A stretch of 64,000 nucleotides of DNA from DASSUC01 sp035649895 (GCA_035649895.1 DASRIS010000042.1:102266-166265); one strand, 5' to 3'. Shown: positions 8,247-17,384, counted from the first letter of the stretch. Notes: generated by a model from the sequence alone, not told the origin. Made by a program: numbers and translations.

Positions 8247-10133
8247 ATGCCCCATTCTCGTCGCGTCGAAATGACTGAGCCCGAAGGCCCCACGCTGCTG
8301 GACTACTTCGGGTGGCTGCGTCGCCGCTGGTGGATCCTTGCGGCCGGAGCCATCGTCGGCCTTGCCGCGGCGGCCGGCTTCACCGCGATCCAGCCGCGCA
8401 CCTACACCGCCACCACGTCGGTGCAGGTCCGGCAGATCGGGCCGGACGCCAACCCGAACGCAAAGGTCAACCTGGACACCGAGGCGCAGATCATCCGGTC
8501 CACCGTCGTGGCCACGCGCGCACAGGCCCTACTGCGTACCCCCGAGGCGCCGGAGTCGCTGGCCCGCCGGGTGGATGTCACCGTGCCGCCGAACAGCCAG
8601 GTTCTGCACGTGTCGTTCGACTCGCCCACCCGGGCAGGCGCGCGCGACGGCTCCCGCGCCTTCACCCAGGCCTACCTCGACCTGCGGGTGGACATCGCCC
8701 GCCGGGACCTGGACACCGAGATCGCTGAGCTGCGCAAGCAGATCGAGGACACCAACCGGCAGCTGACCCAGGTGGCCGGCAAGATCGCCTCGCTGCCGCC
8801 GAGCAACGTGGAGCGCCAGCGCGCCGAGGCCGACCGCAGCGTGCTCACCAACCAGCTGGGCACGCTCAACGGCCGGCTCAGCCCGCTGCTCGCCACCTCG
8901 CTCGACCCAGGCCTGATCATCTCCGAGCCGTCCCTGCCGGCCCGGCCCAGCTCACCGAAGCGCATGCTCAACCTCGCCAGCGGCTTCGGGGCCGGCCTGC
9001 TCCTCGGCATCGCGCTGGCGCTGCTGCTGGACCGGCTGGACACGCGGGTGCGCCGGAGCCGGGACATCGCCGACCGGCTGGGCGTACCGGTCCTGCTGGA
9101 GCTGTCCGGCCGGCTGACCGCCCCGGCCCTGCTGCCCGCCACCGACAAGATGTCGCGCGAGCTGGGCCGGTTGCGCAACGTGCTGCTCACCACGGTGCCC
9201 GAGCCGGCGGCCGGGGCCGGGGGCCGGCGGATGCTGCTCGTCGCCGCCAGCCCGGGCGCGGCCACCGGCTTCCTCGTCGGCAACCTCGCCGCCGCCTACG
9301 CCCGCACCGGCGCGCAGGTCGCCGTGGTCACCACGAACCCGGACTCGCCACTCGCCGCGATGGCCGGCAACGACCCCGGCCCTGGCCTGGCCGAGGTGCT
9401 CCGGCGGGACCTGCCCGCGCTGCACGCGCTCACCGCGGTGCCAGCCGTGCCACAGCTGCGGGTGCTGCTCCCCGGCCAGCTGGACCCGGAGTCCGAGCTG
9501 CCGGTGGCCGGGCTGCTCGAGGTGCTCGCCGAGCTCGCCGACCGGTTCGACCACGTGCTCATCGAGACCGCCCCGCCGAGCCTCGCGGTCGAGGCGCAGG
9601 CGCTGGCCAGCCACGTCGACGCGGTGCTCCTGGTCGCCGAGGCCCGGCACACCCGCGGCCGCGAGGTGACTACGGCGATCCAGCAGTTCGACCAGGTGCA
9701 GGCGCCGGTGATCGGTGCGGTGCTGGTCCCGCGCCTGCCGGTGGCCAAGGCGGCGGCAGCCACCGCAGCCCGGACCTCGACCCGGGGCGTCCACGCGAAG
9801 CCCGAGCGCGCCGTCCCGTCCCGGCCGGCGACCGGCCGGCCCACCCTGGCCGGGCGGACCGTCCTGGCACCCACCTCGGGGGACAGCGAGGAGACGGTCG
9901 CCGTACGGCTGCCGGTGGTCCACGCCGGTGCCGGCGCCGACGAGGGGGCCGACGCCGAGGCCCCGATGACCACGTCCGAGTCGACCATGGTGCTGCCCCG
10001 GATGACCGACAAGGGCGCCTGGGGCGGGGAGGGCCGGCCGCAGACCGGCACCGGGCGCAAGGGCTCCACGTACCGCACCGGCGCGACGGACGGCACCAAG
10101 ATCACTCTGCCGCAGCGGGAGGAGCAGGGGTGA
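8247..10133 (+). CDS. Wzz/Wzc-like chain-length protein with degenerate BY-kinase domain
   Basis: This 628-residue protein has the Wzz layout: N-terminal LLDYFGWLRRRWWILAA with TM1 (~29-48), an extracellular region with a coiled coil (~150-215), TM2 (~240-262), then a cytoplasmic domain shaped like a bacterial tyrosine kinase. The kinase motifs are broken: Walker A is SPGAATGF instead of the usual GEGKS/T, the A' motif reads VVTTNPDSP with no DAD, and Walker B has IETAPP. The tail lacks a tyrosine cluster. It likely controls polymer length as a scaffold without ATP-driven autophosphorylation. The ATG at 8247 follows AGGGAG; its stop overlaps the next gene by GTGA. Confidence 0.85.
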   Translation: MPHSRRVEMTEPEGPTLLDYFGWLRRRWWILAAGAIVGLAAAAGFTAIQPRTYTATTSVQVRQIGPDANPNAKVNLDTEAQIIRSTVVATRAQALLRTPEAPESLARRVDVTVPPNSQVLHVSFDSPTRAGARDGSRAFTQAYLDLRVDIARRDLDTEIAELRKQIEDTNRQLTQVAGKIASLPPSNVERQRAEADRSVLTNQLGTLNGRLSPLLATSLDPGLIISEPSLPARPSSPKRMLNLASGFGAGLLLGIALALLLDRLDTRVRRSRDIADRLGVPVLLELSGRLTAPALLPATDKMSRELGRLRNVLLTTVPEPAAGAGGRRMLLVAASPGAATGFLVGNLAAAYARTGAQVAVVTTNPDSPLAAMAGNDPGPGLAEVLRRDLPALHALTAVPAVPQLRVLLPGQLDPESELPVAGLLEVLAELADRFDHVLIETAPPSLAVEAQALASHVDAVLLVAEARHTRGREVTTAIQQFDQVQAPVIGAVLVPRLPVAKAAAATAARTSTRGVHAKPERAVPSRPATGRPTLAGRTVLAPTSGDSEETVAVRLPVVHAGAGADEGADAEAPMTTSESTMVLPRMTDKGAWGGEGRPQTGTGRKGSTYRTGATDGTKITLPQREEQG

Positions 10134-11119
10134 GGCCCGGCCTCGCCGCCGGGCTGCTGGCCGCCGCCCTGCTGGCGACCGGCGGCTGCGCCGACGACGG
10201 CGGTGGGGACCTCCGCACCGGCCCGGTGGACCCCGGGCCCCGCCCCACGCTCAGCCCGAGCGCCAGCCCGGCCCTGCCGCCCGCCCCACTGGCCGGCCTG
10301 GGCAGCCCCGACAGTGTCGTCACCCGCCGGGCCGTTGCGGTGCCGGTGCGGGTCGGTACGGGCAGCCCGGCGCCCGCCGGGCTGGCCACCGCGGACCTGA
10401 TCTACCAGGAGTACGCCGAGAGCGGCTCGCTGCACCTGCTCGCCGTCTACCAGTCCCGGGAGGCGGCGCGGATCGGGCCGGTGACGGAGATCCGGCCGGC
10501 GGACGTGAAGACACTGGCTATCTTCAACGCGTTCGTCGGGTACGGCGGCGCACCGGAGAGCTTCCTGACCCAGCTGGAGAACTCGAAGCTGCCCGCGGTC
10601 TCCCCGGCCCAGCGGGCCGACCTGTTCCCGGGCGGGTACACCTCGACGGGAGCGCTCTACCGGGCCGTCCCGGCCGGCGGCACGCCGCCGCCCGCCTTCG
10701 TCTACGCGGCCCAGGGCGAGCCGGTGGCCGACGCCGGGGCAAAGGTCGCACAGCGCCTGACGGTCACCGCGCCCGGCCGCCCGGCGCAGGTGTGGACCTA
10801 CGACGAGCCGACCCGGACCTGGCGCAGCCAGCTCGGCGGGGTGACCGTGGCGGTCGCCTCGGTGGTCGTGCTGACCATGCCGTACAAGACCGTGTCCATC
10901 CGCCGGCCGGTTGCCCGGGACCTGCCCAGCGCCCAGGTGCTCGGGGAGGGTCCCGCGCTCGCCGTGTCCGGGTCGAGCGCCGCCACCGGCAGCTGGCGCA
11001 AGGGCGGGCTGCGCCAGATGTGCAACGTGGTGGACGGCTCCGGCTTCCCGGTCCGGCTGCAACCCGGCACCACCTGGGTGGTGTACGCGCCGACCGGCTC
11101 GACGGTGGTGGTGGCGTGA
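10130..11119 (+). CDS. DUF3048 (YerB-like) lipoprotein
   Basis: This 329-residue protein has a lipobox signal (LLATGGC, lipid Cys20), a Pro/Ser tether and the DUF3048 body: RRAVAVPVRVG, LATADLIYQEYAESGSLHLLAVYQS, ARIGPVTEIRPADV, and a C-terminal half ending QPGTTWVVYAP. Family members such as YerB are surface lipoproteins of unclear role. The GTG start overlaps the Wzz-like stop (GTGA), and its own stop overlaps the polymerase start the same way. This places it physically between chain-length control and polymerisation, so a role at the outer membrane face in polymer export or wall transfer is plausible but inferred. Confidence 0.85.
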   Translation: MRPGLAAGLLAAALLATGGCADDGGGDLRTGPVDPGPRPTLSPSASPALPPAPLAGLGSPDSVVTRRAVAVPVRVGTGSPAPAGLATADLIYQEYAESGSLHLLAVYQSREAARIGPVTEIRPADVKTLAIFNAFVGYGGAPESFLTQLENSKLPAVSPAQRADLFPGGYTSTGALYRAVPAGGTPPPAFVYAAQGEPVADAGAKVAQRLTVTAPGRPAQVWTYDEPTRTWRSQLGGVTVAVASVVVLTMPYKTVSIRRPVARDLPSAQVLGEGPALAVSGSSAATGSWRKGGLRQMCNVVDGSGFPVRLQPGTTWVVYAPTGSTVVVA

Positions 11120-12573
11120 CCGCGGTGCTCGGTCCGCCCCCGACACCGGTCGCCGCGCCCCGCAGCCCGGGGATGCCGCCGCGCCCACGCGGGCGGCGCG
11201 GCCGGTCGCCGCGGCTCCCGCCGGGCTGGCCGCTGGTGGCGCTGCTGCTGTGCTACCCGCTGTGGTGGGCTCTCGGGCTGCCCACGTTCATCTACGCGAT
11301 CGCCGCCGTCCCGATGGCGTTCCACCTCTACCGGCGCGGGAACGTACGGGTGCCGCCGGGCTTCGGCCTGTGGCTGCTGCTGCTGGCGTGGGTGGCGCTG
11401 TCCGGCCTGATGCTGGGCCAGGTGGCTCCGGACACCATGGCGCCGCAGGGGTTCGGGCGGTTCATCGGCTACGGCACCCGGGTCATGAACTACACCGCCC
11501 TGACCGTGATCATGCTGTACGTGCTCAACCTGGAGGAGCACGAGCTGCCGAGGCTGCGGGTGGTACGGCTGCTCGGCGTGATGGGCCTGTTCACCGTCGT
11601 CGGCGGGTACGTGGGGGTGCTCTTCCCCGAGCTGTCGTTCAGCTCGCCGCTGAAGGAGCTGCTGCCGGCCTCCCTCACCACCGACCCGTTCGTGCAGCGC
11701 CTGCTCACCGTCGAGGTGGCCCAGGTGCAGGACGTGCTGGCCGGCGGCTCGGGCGAGCCGCGCCCGTCCGCCCCGTTCGAGTACACGAACACCTGGGGCG
11801 AGAACATGTGCATCCTGCTGGTCTGGCTGACTGTGGGATGGACCGTGCTGGGCCGGGGTGCCCGGCGGGTGACCGGCGTCGTGGTCCTGCTCGCCGCGGT
11901 GGTGCCGATCGTGCAGTCGCTCAACCGGGGCCTGTGGATCGGGCTCGGCATCGCCGCTGTCTACGTGGCCGTACGCCTGGCCTGGCGGGGCCGGTTCGCG
12001 CCGCTCGGCGGGCTGGCCGCGGCGGTGGGCCTGTTCGCGGTGCTGACCTTCGCCACCCCGCTGGGCACCGTGGTCTCCCAGCGCCTGGACAACGGGCACA
12101 GCGACGACATCCGGGCGACCCTGAACGCGGCCGCGGTGAAGGCCGCGGCCAGCTCCCCGATCCTCGGGTACGGCGCCAACCGGCCGTTGATCGGCAGCAG
12201 CCGGTCCATCGCGATCGGCAAGCGGGTGGACTGCCCGCAGTGCGGCAACCGGGAGATCGGCAGCGACGGCCAGCTGTGGCACCTGCTGATCGCGCAGGGG
12301 TTCGTCGGCGCGTTCGCCTACAGCGGGTTCTTCCTGTGGAACCTGTGGCGGTTCCGCCACGACCATACGCCGATCGGCATCGGCGGCAGCCTGGTGCTGA
12401 TCCTCGTCCTGTTCTTCCAGTTCCTCTACGGCGCGCTGAACTCGACCCTGTGCTGGGCGCTCATCTCGGTTGCGCTGCTCGCCCGCAACGACCGCGAGCT
12501 GCGCCGGCAGCGGATGAGCCTGCTGGGCGCCGGTGGCTGGCCTGCGGGGAGCCCTGGGAGAGCCAATGGTTGA
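11116..12573 (+). CDS. Wzy / O-antigen ligase-like polysaccharide polymerase
   Basis: About 485 residues with ten or more hydrophobic helices. The Wzy_C/O-antigen-ligase signature QSLNRGLWIGLGIA appears at ~267-280, followed by a large outer loop with GYGANRPLIG and two CxxC-like cysteines (DCPQCGN). The family joins lipid-linked repeat units or transfers chains on the outer membrane face. The GTG start at 11116 is inside GTGA with the YerB-like gene. Reading the frame further upstream gives Arg/Gly-rich sequence antisense in character to the lipoprotein gene, so that extension is rejected. Confidence 0.85.
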   Translation: MTAVLGPPPTPVAAPRSPGMPPRPRGRRGRSPRLPPGWPLVALLLCYPLWWALGLPTFIYAIAAVPMAFHLYRRGNVRVPPGFGLWLLLLAWVALSGLMLGQVAPDTMAPQGFGRFIGYGTRVMNYTALTVIMLYVLNLEEHELPRLRVVRLLGVMGLFTVVGGYVGVLFPELSFSSPLKELLPASLTTDPFVQRLLTVEVAQVQDVLAGGSGEPRPSAPFEYTNTWGENMCILLVWLTVGWTVLGRGARRVTGVVVLLAAVVPIVQSLNRGLWIGLGIAAVYVAVRLAWRGRFAPLGGLAAAVGLFAVLTFATPLGTVVSQRLDNGHSDDIRATLNAAAVKAAASSPILGYGANRPLIGSSRSIAIGKRVDCPQCGNREIGSDGQLWHLLIAQGFVGAFAYSGFFLWNLWRFRHDHTPIGIGGSLVLILVLFFQFLYGALNSTLCWALISVALLARNDRELRRQRMSLLGAGGWPAGSPGRANG

Positions 12574-12599
12574 CCGGCGTGGAGTCTTGCGGAGTGCCC

Positions 12600-13763
12600 A
12601 TGGTGGATGAGCGCGCGGCGTACCTGCCCGAGCTGGCGGACCTGCTCTGGCCCGGGGACCGGGAAGCCGCCTACACCGTCGTGCCGTCGGCCGCCCGCCC
12701 CCGGCTGCTCGTGCCGGCCGGCGCGCCGCGGGCCGCCGCGGCGGCGGTGCGCTTCTCGGTCGAGGCGGCCACGCCGCGGGCGCGGCTGCGCCGGCGGCTC
12801 CTGTCGACCGTGTTCCGGCTGGGCGCTGGCGGGCTGGTGTGCCGCGACCGGCTGGCCGTGCGGCGGGGCACCGCCGGCCCGGCCGGGCTCGACACCCACC
12901 TGGCCCAGATCCTGGGGCGGCCGGTCCGGCTCAGCGTCCAGATCGGTCCACCGCGGGCCAACCGCAAGCCGGTGCTGGCCGTGCTGGCGCCGGACGGGGC
13001 GGTGCTCGGCTTCGCCAAGCTGGGCGTCAACGCGCTGACCCGTACCCTGGTCGACGCCGAGGCCGCGGCGCTGCACCGGCTCGCCAGCGCGGACCTGGGG
13101 CCCGTGGTCGTGCCGGCGGTGCGCCACCACGGTGCCTGGGGGCCGCACACGCTGCTGGTCCAGGAGGCCCTGCCGGTGTGGTTGCCCCGGGCGGCGGCGG
13201 GTGCGGCGGGCACCGAGGCTGCGGCGATGGTGGGGCTCGCCGGCTGCCTGGGCGTGCGCCGGGTCGCCTACCCCGGCAGCGGGTACGCCAAGCGGCTGGC
13301 CACAGCAGTGGAAGAGCTGCCCGCCGGCCCCGTTTCCGCCCGGCTCGCTGAGGCGTTGGACACGGTGGCCGGGCGGGGTGACGAGCTGCCGTTCGGCTGC
13401 TGGCACGGCGACTGGAACGGCGGCAACAGCGCGGTGCTCGCCGACGGGCGGGTGCTGGTGTGGGACTGGGAACGGTTCGACCCGGACGTCCCGGCCGGCT
13501 TCGACGCGCTCCACCTGGCGTTGCAGTCGGCGGTGACCCGGCGCGGCGTGCCACCGGCGCAGGCCGCGCGGGCGCTCTTCGCGCAGGGGCGCGAGCTGCT
13601 GGGCCCGTTCGGCGTGCCGGCGCAGGCGGTGGACCTGGCCGTCCGCCTCTACCTGGTCGAGCTGGGCGCCCGCTACCTGGCCGACCGGCAGGCCGAGGCC
13701 GGGGCGCGGCTGGGGCGCATCGATGAGTGGCTGCTACCGGTGTTGGAGGAGCGAGGACGTTGA
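12600..13763 (+). CDS. APH-fold phosphotransferase
   Basis: About 387 residues. The C-terminal half carries the aminoglycoside-phosphotransferase/choline-kinase catalytic pattern: FGCWHGDWNGGNSAVL (catalytic Asp and metal-binding Asn, ~264-279) and VLVWDWERFDPDVP (metal-binding Asp). The N-terminal ~200 residues are divergent, with GFAKLGVNALT as a likely ATP-site lysine strand. In this operon the substrate is more likely a sugar, lipid-linked intermediate or polyol phosphate than an antibiotic. The ATG at 12600 follows GGAG by 5 bases; a TTG inside TTGA at 12570 is a possible coupled start. The stop overlaps the next ATG (TGATG). Confidence 0.78.
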   Translation: MVDERAAYLPELADLLWPGDREAAYTVVPSAARPRLLVPAGAPRAAAAAVRFSVEAATPRARLRRRLLSTVFRLGAGGLVCRDRLAVRRGTAGPAGLDTHLAQILGRPVRLSVQIGPPRANRKPVLAVLAPDGAVLGFAKLGVNALTRTLVDAEAAALHRLASADLGPVVVPAVRHHGAWGPHTLLVQEALPVWLPRAAAGAAGTEAAAMVGLAGCLGVRRVAYPGSGYAKRLATAVEELPAGPVSARLAEALDTVAGRGDELPFGCWHGDWNGGNSAVLADGRVLVWDWERFDPDVPAGFDALHLALQSAVTRRGVPPAQAARALFAQGRELLGPFGVPAQAVDLAVRLYLVELGARYLADRQAEAGARLGRIDEWLLPVLEERGR

Positions 13764-14626
13764 TGAGCGGGATGGCCAGGACCAGGGCGCGCCGGGCGGT
13801 GCGTACGGTGACCCGTACGGTGGGCCGGTGGACCGCTGGCGGGCGGCTGCGACCGGGCTTTCTCATCGTGGGCGCGCAGCGCTGCGGCACCACCTCGTTG
13901 TTCAAGACACTGTCCCAGCACCCGGCGGTGCTGCCGGCCGTGCTGCACAAGGGGGTCCACTACTTCGACACCGGGTACGACCGCGGCCTCGCCTGGTACT
14001 TCGGCCACTTCCCGACCGTGCGCGCGGCCGAGGCGGTGCACCGGCGGTACGGCGTACCGGCGGTCACCGGCGAGTCGAGCCCGTACTACATGTTCCACCC
14101 GCTGGCCCCGCAGCGGATCGCCACGGACCTGCCCGGCGTGCGGCTGCTGGCGCTGCTGCGCGACCCGGTCGACCGGGCCTACTCCGCGCACGCCCACGAG
14201 CTGGCGCGCGGCTACGAGACCGAGGACTTCGAGACCGCGCTCGCGCTGGAGCCGGAGCGCATCGCCGGGGAGCGGGAGCGGCTGGTCGCCGACCCGGGCT
14301 ACGCCAGCCACCACTTCCAGCACAACGCCTACCTCACCCGCGGGCAGTACGTCGAGCAGCTGGAGCACCTGGCCGCTGTGTTCGGCCGGGAGCGGCTGCA
14401 TGTGATCGACAGTGATGAGTTCTTCGCCGACCCCAGGCCAGCCTTTGACGCGGTGTGCGACTTCCTCGGGCTGCCGCACTGGCCCGACATCACCTTCGGC
14501 AAGCACAACGCGCGTGCCCGGTCCCCGATGACCCCCGAGCTTCGAGCGCGGTTGGCGGCCCACTTCGCGCCGTACGACGAGCGGCTGGCGGCGTGGTGGG
14601 GCCGGGTGCCGTCGTGGCGGAGGTGA
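13763..14626 (+). CDS. Sulfotransferase, Sulfotransfer_1 (heparan/NDST-like) type
   Basis: This 287-residue protein carries FLIVGAQRCGTTSLFKTLSQ (5'-phosphosulfate loop) and LLALLRDPVDRAYSAH (3'-phosphate motif with the Ser contact), then YLTRGQYVEQLEHL, typical of the heparan-sulfate/NDST-like branch. VTGESSPYYMFHP is the substrate-side helix. It belongs to a different branch from the three genes at 3-7 kb. ATG at 13763 overlaps the upstream stop as TGATG and has GAGGA upstream. Its stop overlaps the flippase start. It most likely sulfates a hydroxyl or amino group on the glycan repeat. Confidence 0.88.
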   Translation: MSGMARTRARRAVRTVTRTVGRWTAGGRLRPGFLIVGAQRCGTTSLFKTLSQHPAVLPAVLHKGVHYFDTGYDRGLAWYFGHFPTVRAAEAVHRRYGVPAVTGESSPYYMFHPLAPQRIATDLPGVRLLALLRDPVDRAYSAHAHELARGYETEDFETALALEPERIAGERERLVADPGYASHHFQHNAYLTRGQYVEQLEHLAAVFGRERLHVIDSDEFFADPRPAFDAVCDFLGLPHWPDITFGKHNARARSPMTPELRARLAAHFAPYDERLAAWWGRVPSWRR

Positions 14627-16287
14627 CCGGGTCCGCCCGTAACCCCCCGGCGGAGGTGACCGGCTCCGCCCGTACCCCGGGGGAGACGACCGGGTCCGTC
14701 CGTACCGCGGCGCAGGAGGAGCCGACCGGCGCGGCGCAGCTGCGCGGCGCGGCCCGGCACGGCGTGGCCAACCTGGCCGGCGTCGCGGTCGCCGCGGCGG
14801 CCGCGTTCGCGCTCAACATCGTGGTGACCCGGGGCTGGTCGGTCCTTGACGCCGGGCTGTTCTTCGCCGGCACCAGCGCCTTCATGATCGCGTACGCGGC
14901 GGCCCGGCTCGGTACCGGCGTGGGCTCGGTCTACTTCGTCAGCCGGGCCCGGGCCCTGGGCCAGCCGGAGCGGATCCGCCCGGCGGTGCTCGCCGGTGCG
15001 GTGCCGGTCGCGCTCGTCGGCACCGGCCTGGGCATCGCCGGCTGGGTGCTCGCGCCGGCGCTGGCCGGGGTCCTGTTCCGGGACCCGACGCCGGACGCGG
15101 TGCCGATGCTGCGCTCGCTCGCGCTGTTCCTGCCGGTCGCCGCGCTCGGCGAGATGGCGCTGGCGGCCTGCCGCGGCTTCGGCCGGATGGGCCCGCTGCT
15201 GCTGGTCGACCGGCTCGGCCGGCACGGCCTACAGCTGGTCGCCGTGGCCCTGGCCGCGGTGCTGGGCGCGTCGGTGGCGACCGGGCTGCCGCTGGCCTGG
15301 GCGCTGCCCTACCTGCCGGCGACGGTCATCGCCCTCGGCTGGCTGGCGCTGCTGGTACGCCGGGCCGAGCGCGCCGCCGCCGGCGCCCGCCCGCGCCCGG
15401 TCCGGCTGGCGTGGGAGTACTGGCGCTACACCGGCCCGCGGGCGCTGGGCAGCCTGGCCCAGATGACCGTGCAGCGGCTGGACATCGTGCTGCTCGCCGC
15501 GCTGCGCGGCAGTGCCGAGGCGGCCGTCTACACCGCCGCGACCCGCTTCCTCACCCTCGGCCAGCTCTCCGCGCAGGCGCTGGCGACCGCGGTGCAGCAC
15601 CGCATCGCCGGGCAGATGGCCCGCGGCGACCGGGCCGCGGTGGGCCGGCTCTACCAGGCCACCACCGGCTGGCTGGTGCTGCTGGCCTGGCCGGCGTACC
15701 TGCTGTTCGCGGTCTTCGCCGAGGCGGTGCTCGCGCTGTTCGGGCCCGGCTACGGCTCCGGCCGTACGGTGACCGTGGTGCTCGCGCTGACCATGCTCCT
15801 GGCGACCGGGTGCGGCATGGTCGACTCGGTGCTGAACATGGCCGGCAAGACGTCCTGGACGTTCTACAACGCTCTCGCAGCGGTCGCCGTCAACGTCGTC
15901 GGCAACCTGCTGCTGATCCCGCCGTACGGCATGGTGGGTGCGGCGGCGGCCTGGTCGGCCGCTATCGCGGTGGGCAACCTCGTCCCGCTCGCCCAGCTGT
16001 ACGGGTCGATGCGGCTGCACCCGTTCGGCCGCGGCACGCTGCTCGCCGCCGCGCTCGCCACGGTGTGCTTCGGCCTGCCTCCGCTGCTGGCCCGGCTCGT
16101 CTACGGGGCCAACCTGCCGGTGCTCGCCGCGGTGGCGGCCGCCGGCGCGCTCGCGTACGCCGCCGGAGCCTGGCGGTGGCGGTCGGTGCTCCAGCTCGAC
16201 GCGTTGCGGGCGGCGGTGCGGCGCCCCCGCGGCGACCGGTCAGGTGGTCTACACGATGTGCCAAACGCAGCCGGGGAAGGTGCATAG
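14623..16287 (+). CDS. Wzx/MATE-fold polysaccharide flippase
   Basis: About 554 residues with roughly 12-14 hydrophobic helices, beginning at GVANLAGVAVAAAAAFALNIVVTRG and including RYTGPRALGSLAQMTVQRLDIVLLAAL, a recognisable start of the second six-helix half in Wzx-type transporters. It should move undecaprenyl-linked repeat units across the membrane for the polymerase at 11116. I use GTG 14623 inside GTGA with the sulfotransferase stop; GTG 14614 is an alternative. The first ~35 residues are a hydrophilic tail with an imperfect EVTGSAR-type repeat (three versions), unusual for the family. Confidence 0.86.
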   Translation: MTGSARNPPAEVTGSARTPGETTGSVRTAAQEEPTGAAQLRGAARHGVANLAGVAVAAAAAFALNIVVTRGWSVLDAGLFFAGTSAFMIAYAAARLGTGVGSVYFVSRARALGQPERIRPAVLAGAVPVALVGTGLGIAGWVLAPALAGVLFRDPTPDAVPMLRSLALFLPVAALGEMALAACRGFGRMGPLLLVDRLGRHGLQLVAVALAAVLGASVATGLPLAWALPYLPATVIALGWLALLVRRAERAAAGARPRPVRLAWEYWRYTGPRALGSLAQMTVQRLDIVLLAALRGSAEAAVYTAATRFLTLGQLSAQALATAVQHRIAGQMARGDRAAVGRLYQATTGWLVLLAWPAYLLFAVFAEAVLALFGPGYGSGRTVTVVLALTMLLATGCGMVDSVLNMAGKTSWTFYNALAAVAVNVVGNLLLIPPYGMVGAAAAWSAAIAVGNLVPLAQLYGSMRLHPFGRGTLLAAALATVCFGLPPLLARLVYGANLPVLAAVAAAGALAYAAGAWRWRSVLQLDALRAAVRRPRGDRSGGLHDVPNAAGEGA

Positions 16288-16341
16288 GCTGGCCGGTGTC
16301 GGTCAGGGTGTAGCGATGTCAACGGGTGGGGAGGACGCGTA

Positions 16342-17382
16342 GTGACTTCTGCGCGACGTAGGGTGACTGCGTTTGCAGTCACCCTCGTTCTGGGACTGGC
16401 CGCGACCGCGTGCGGCGGGGACAAGAAGCGCGACGGCACCGCAGCCAACCCGGTCCTGACCTCCCCGCCGGCGGTCGCACCCGGACACAGCCCGGACGTG
16501 ACCACCACCCGCGGCCCCCAGCCGCCGGAGCAGGGCACCTGGCTGGGCGCGTGGGTGAAGCCGCAGTGGAACACCCCGACCGGGCGGGCGGAGGCGTTCG
16601 CCGCCTTCGAGCGCCAGCTGGGCACGCAGCTGCGGATCGCGCACGCGTTCCACGAGTGGGACGACGAGTTCCCCGGGCCGACCGAGGACGCCCTCGGCGC
16701 AGAGGCCGACCTGCTGATGGTCTCCTGGGCCGGCACCGACACCCGGTCCATGGCGATGGGCGTCTACGACCCGGTGATCCGCCAGCGCGCGGAGCGGGTC
16801 AAGGCGTACGGCCGCCCGCTGCTGCTGCGCTTCCGCTGGGAGATGGACCGGCCCAACCTGGCCGCGAGCGTGCACTCCCCGGAGGACTACATCGCGGCGT
16901 GGCGGCACACCCGGCAGATCTTCACCGAGGTGGGCGCGACCAACGCGGGCTGGGTGTGGTGCCCCCACGTGCAGGGCTTCATCGACCCGCAGCGCAACGC
17001 GGCGGCGTACTACCCCGGCGACGACCAGGTGGACTGGCTGTGCACGGACGTCTACGCCGGGGCCCAGTTCGACGGGTTCGCCGCCCAGATGAACACGTTC
17101 ATGGCGTTCGCCAGCAAGCACCCGCGCCCGATCCTGGTGGGCGAGTTCGGCGTGACCGAGCGGGGGCAGGACGGGCAGCGGGCCACCTGGCTGCGCGAGG
17201 TGCGTTCCTACACCCGCGACCACCCGCAGATCAAGGCGCTCGTCTACTTCGCCGCCAAGCAGGAGCGAAAGCCGGTGTACGACACCACGTTCACGGACGA
17301 CCCCGGGGGGCTGGCCGCCTTCCGGGAGCTCGCCGCCGACGACTACTTCAACGCCCCGCTGGCCGCGACGGGGGGTCGGTGA
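16342..17382 (+). CDS. GH26-like glycosidase lipoprotein
   Basis: This 346-residue protein has an export signal with lipobox (AATAC), a Thr/Pro tether, then a ~280-residue TIM-barrel domain. LLLRFRWEMDRP places a glutamate as the acid/base (clan GH-A, GH26-like), and PILVGEFGVTERG places the nucleophile glutamate near the C-terminus. WLGAWVKPQWN is a typical first strand. GTG 16342 follows GGGGAGGA by 6 bases. Related genes in polysaccharide loci trim or release polymer outside the cell. The stop overlaps an in-frame GTG of the next gene, so the two are probably coupled. Confidence 0.82.
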   Translation: MTSARRRVTAFAVTLVLGLAATACGGDKKRDGTAANPVLTSPPAVAPGHSPDVTTTRGPQPPEQGTWLGAWVKPQWNTPTGRAEAFAAFERQLGTQLRIAHAFHEWDDEFPGPTEDALGAEADLLMVSWAGTDTRSMAMGVYDPVIRQRAERVKAYGRPLLLRFRWEMDRPNLAASVHSPEDYIAAWRHTRQIFTEVGATNAGWVWCPHVQGFIDPQRNAAAYYPGDDQVDWLCTDVYAGAQFDGFAAQMNTFMAFASKHPRPILVGEFGVTERGQDGQRATWLREVRSYTRDHPQIKALVYFAAKQERKPVYDTTFTDDPGGLAAFRELAADDYFNAPLAATGGR

Positions 17383-17384
17383 GC

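Noticed and set aside
10911..12599. Upstream extension of the phosphotransferase frame through the polymerase gene
   Set aside because: The extension translates to Arg/Ala/Gly-rich sequence without a domain, overlapping the well-supported lipoprotein and polymerase genes. The real start with GGAG is at 12600.
12600..13763. Antibiotic (aminoglycoside) resistance gene
   Set aside because: The fold matches APH, but the operon context and divergent N-terminal half do not support a resistance role.
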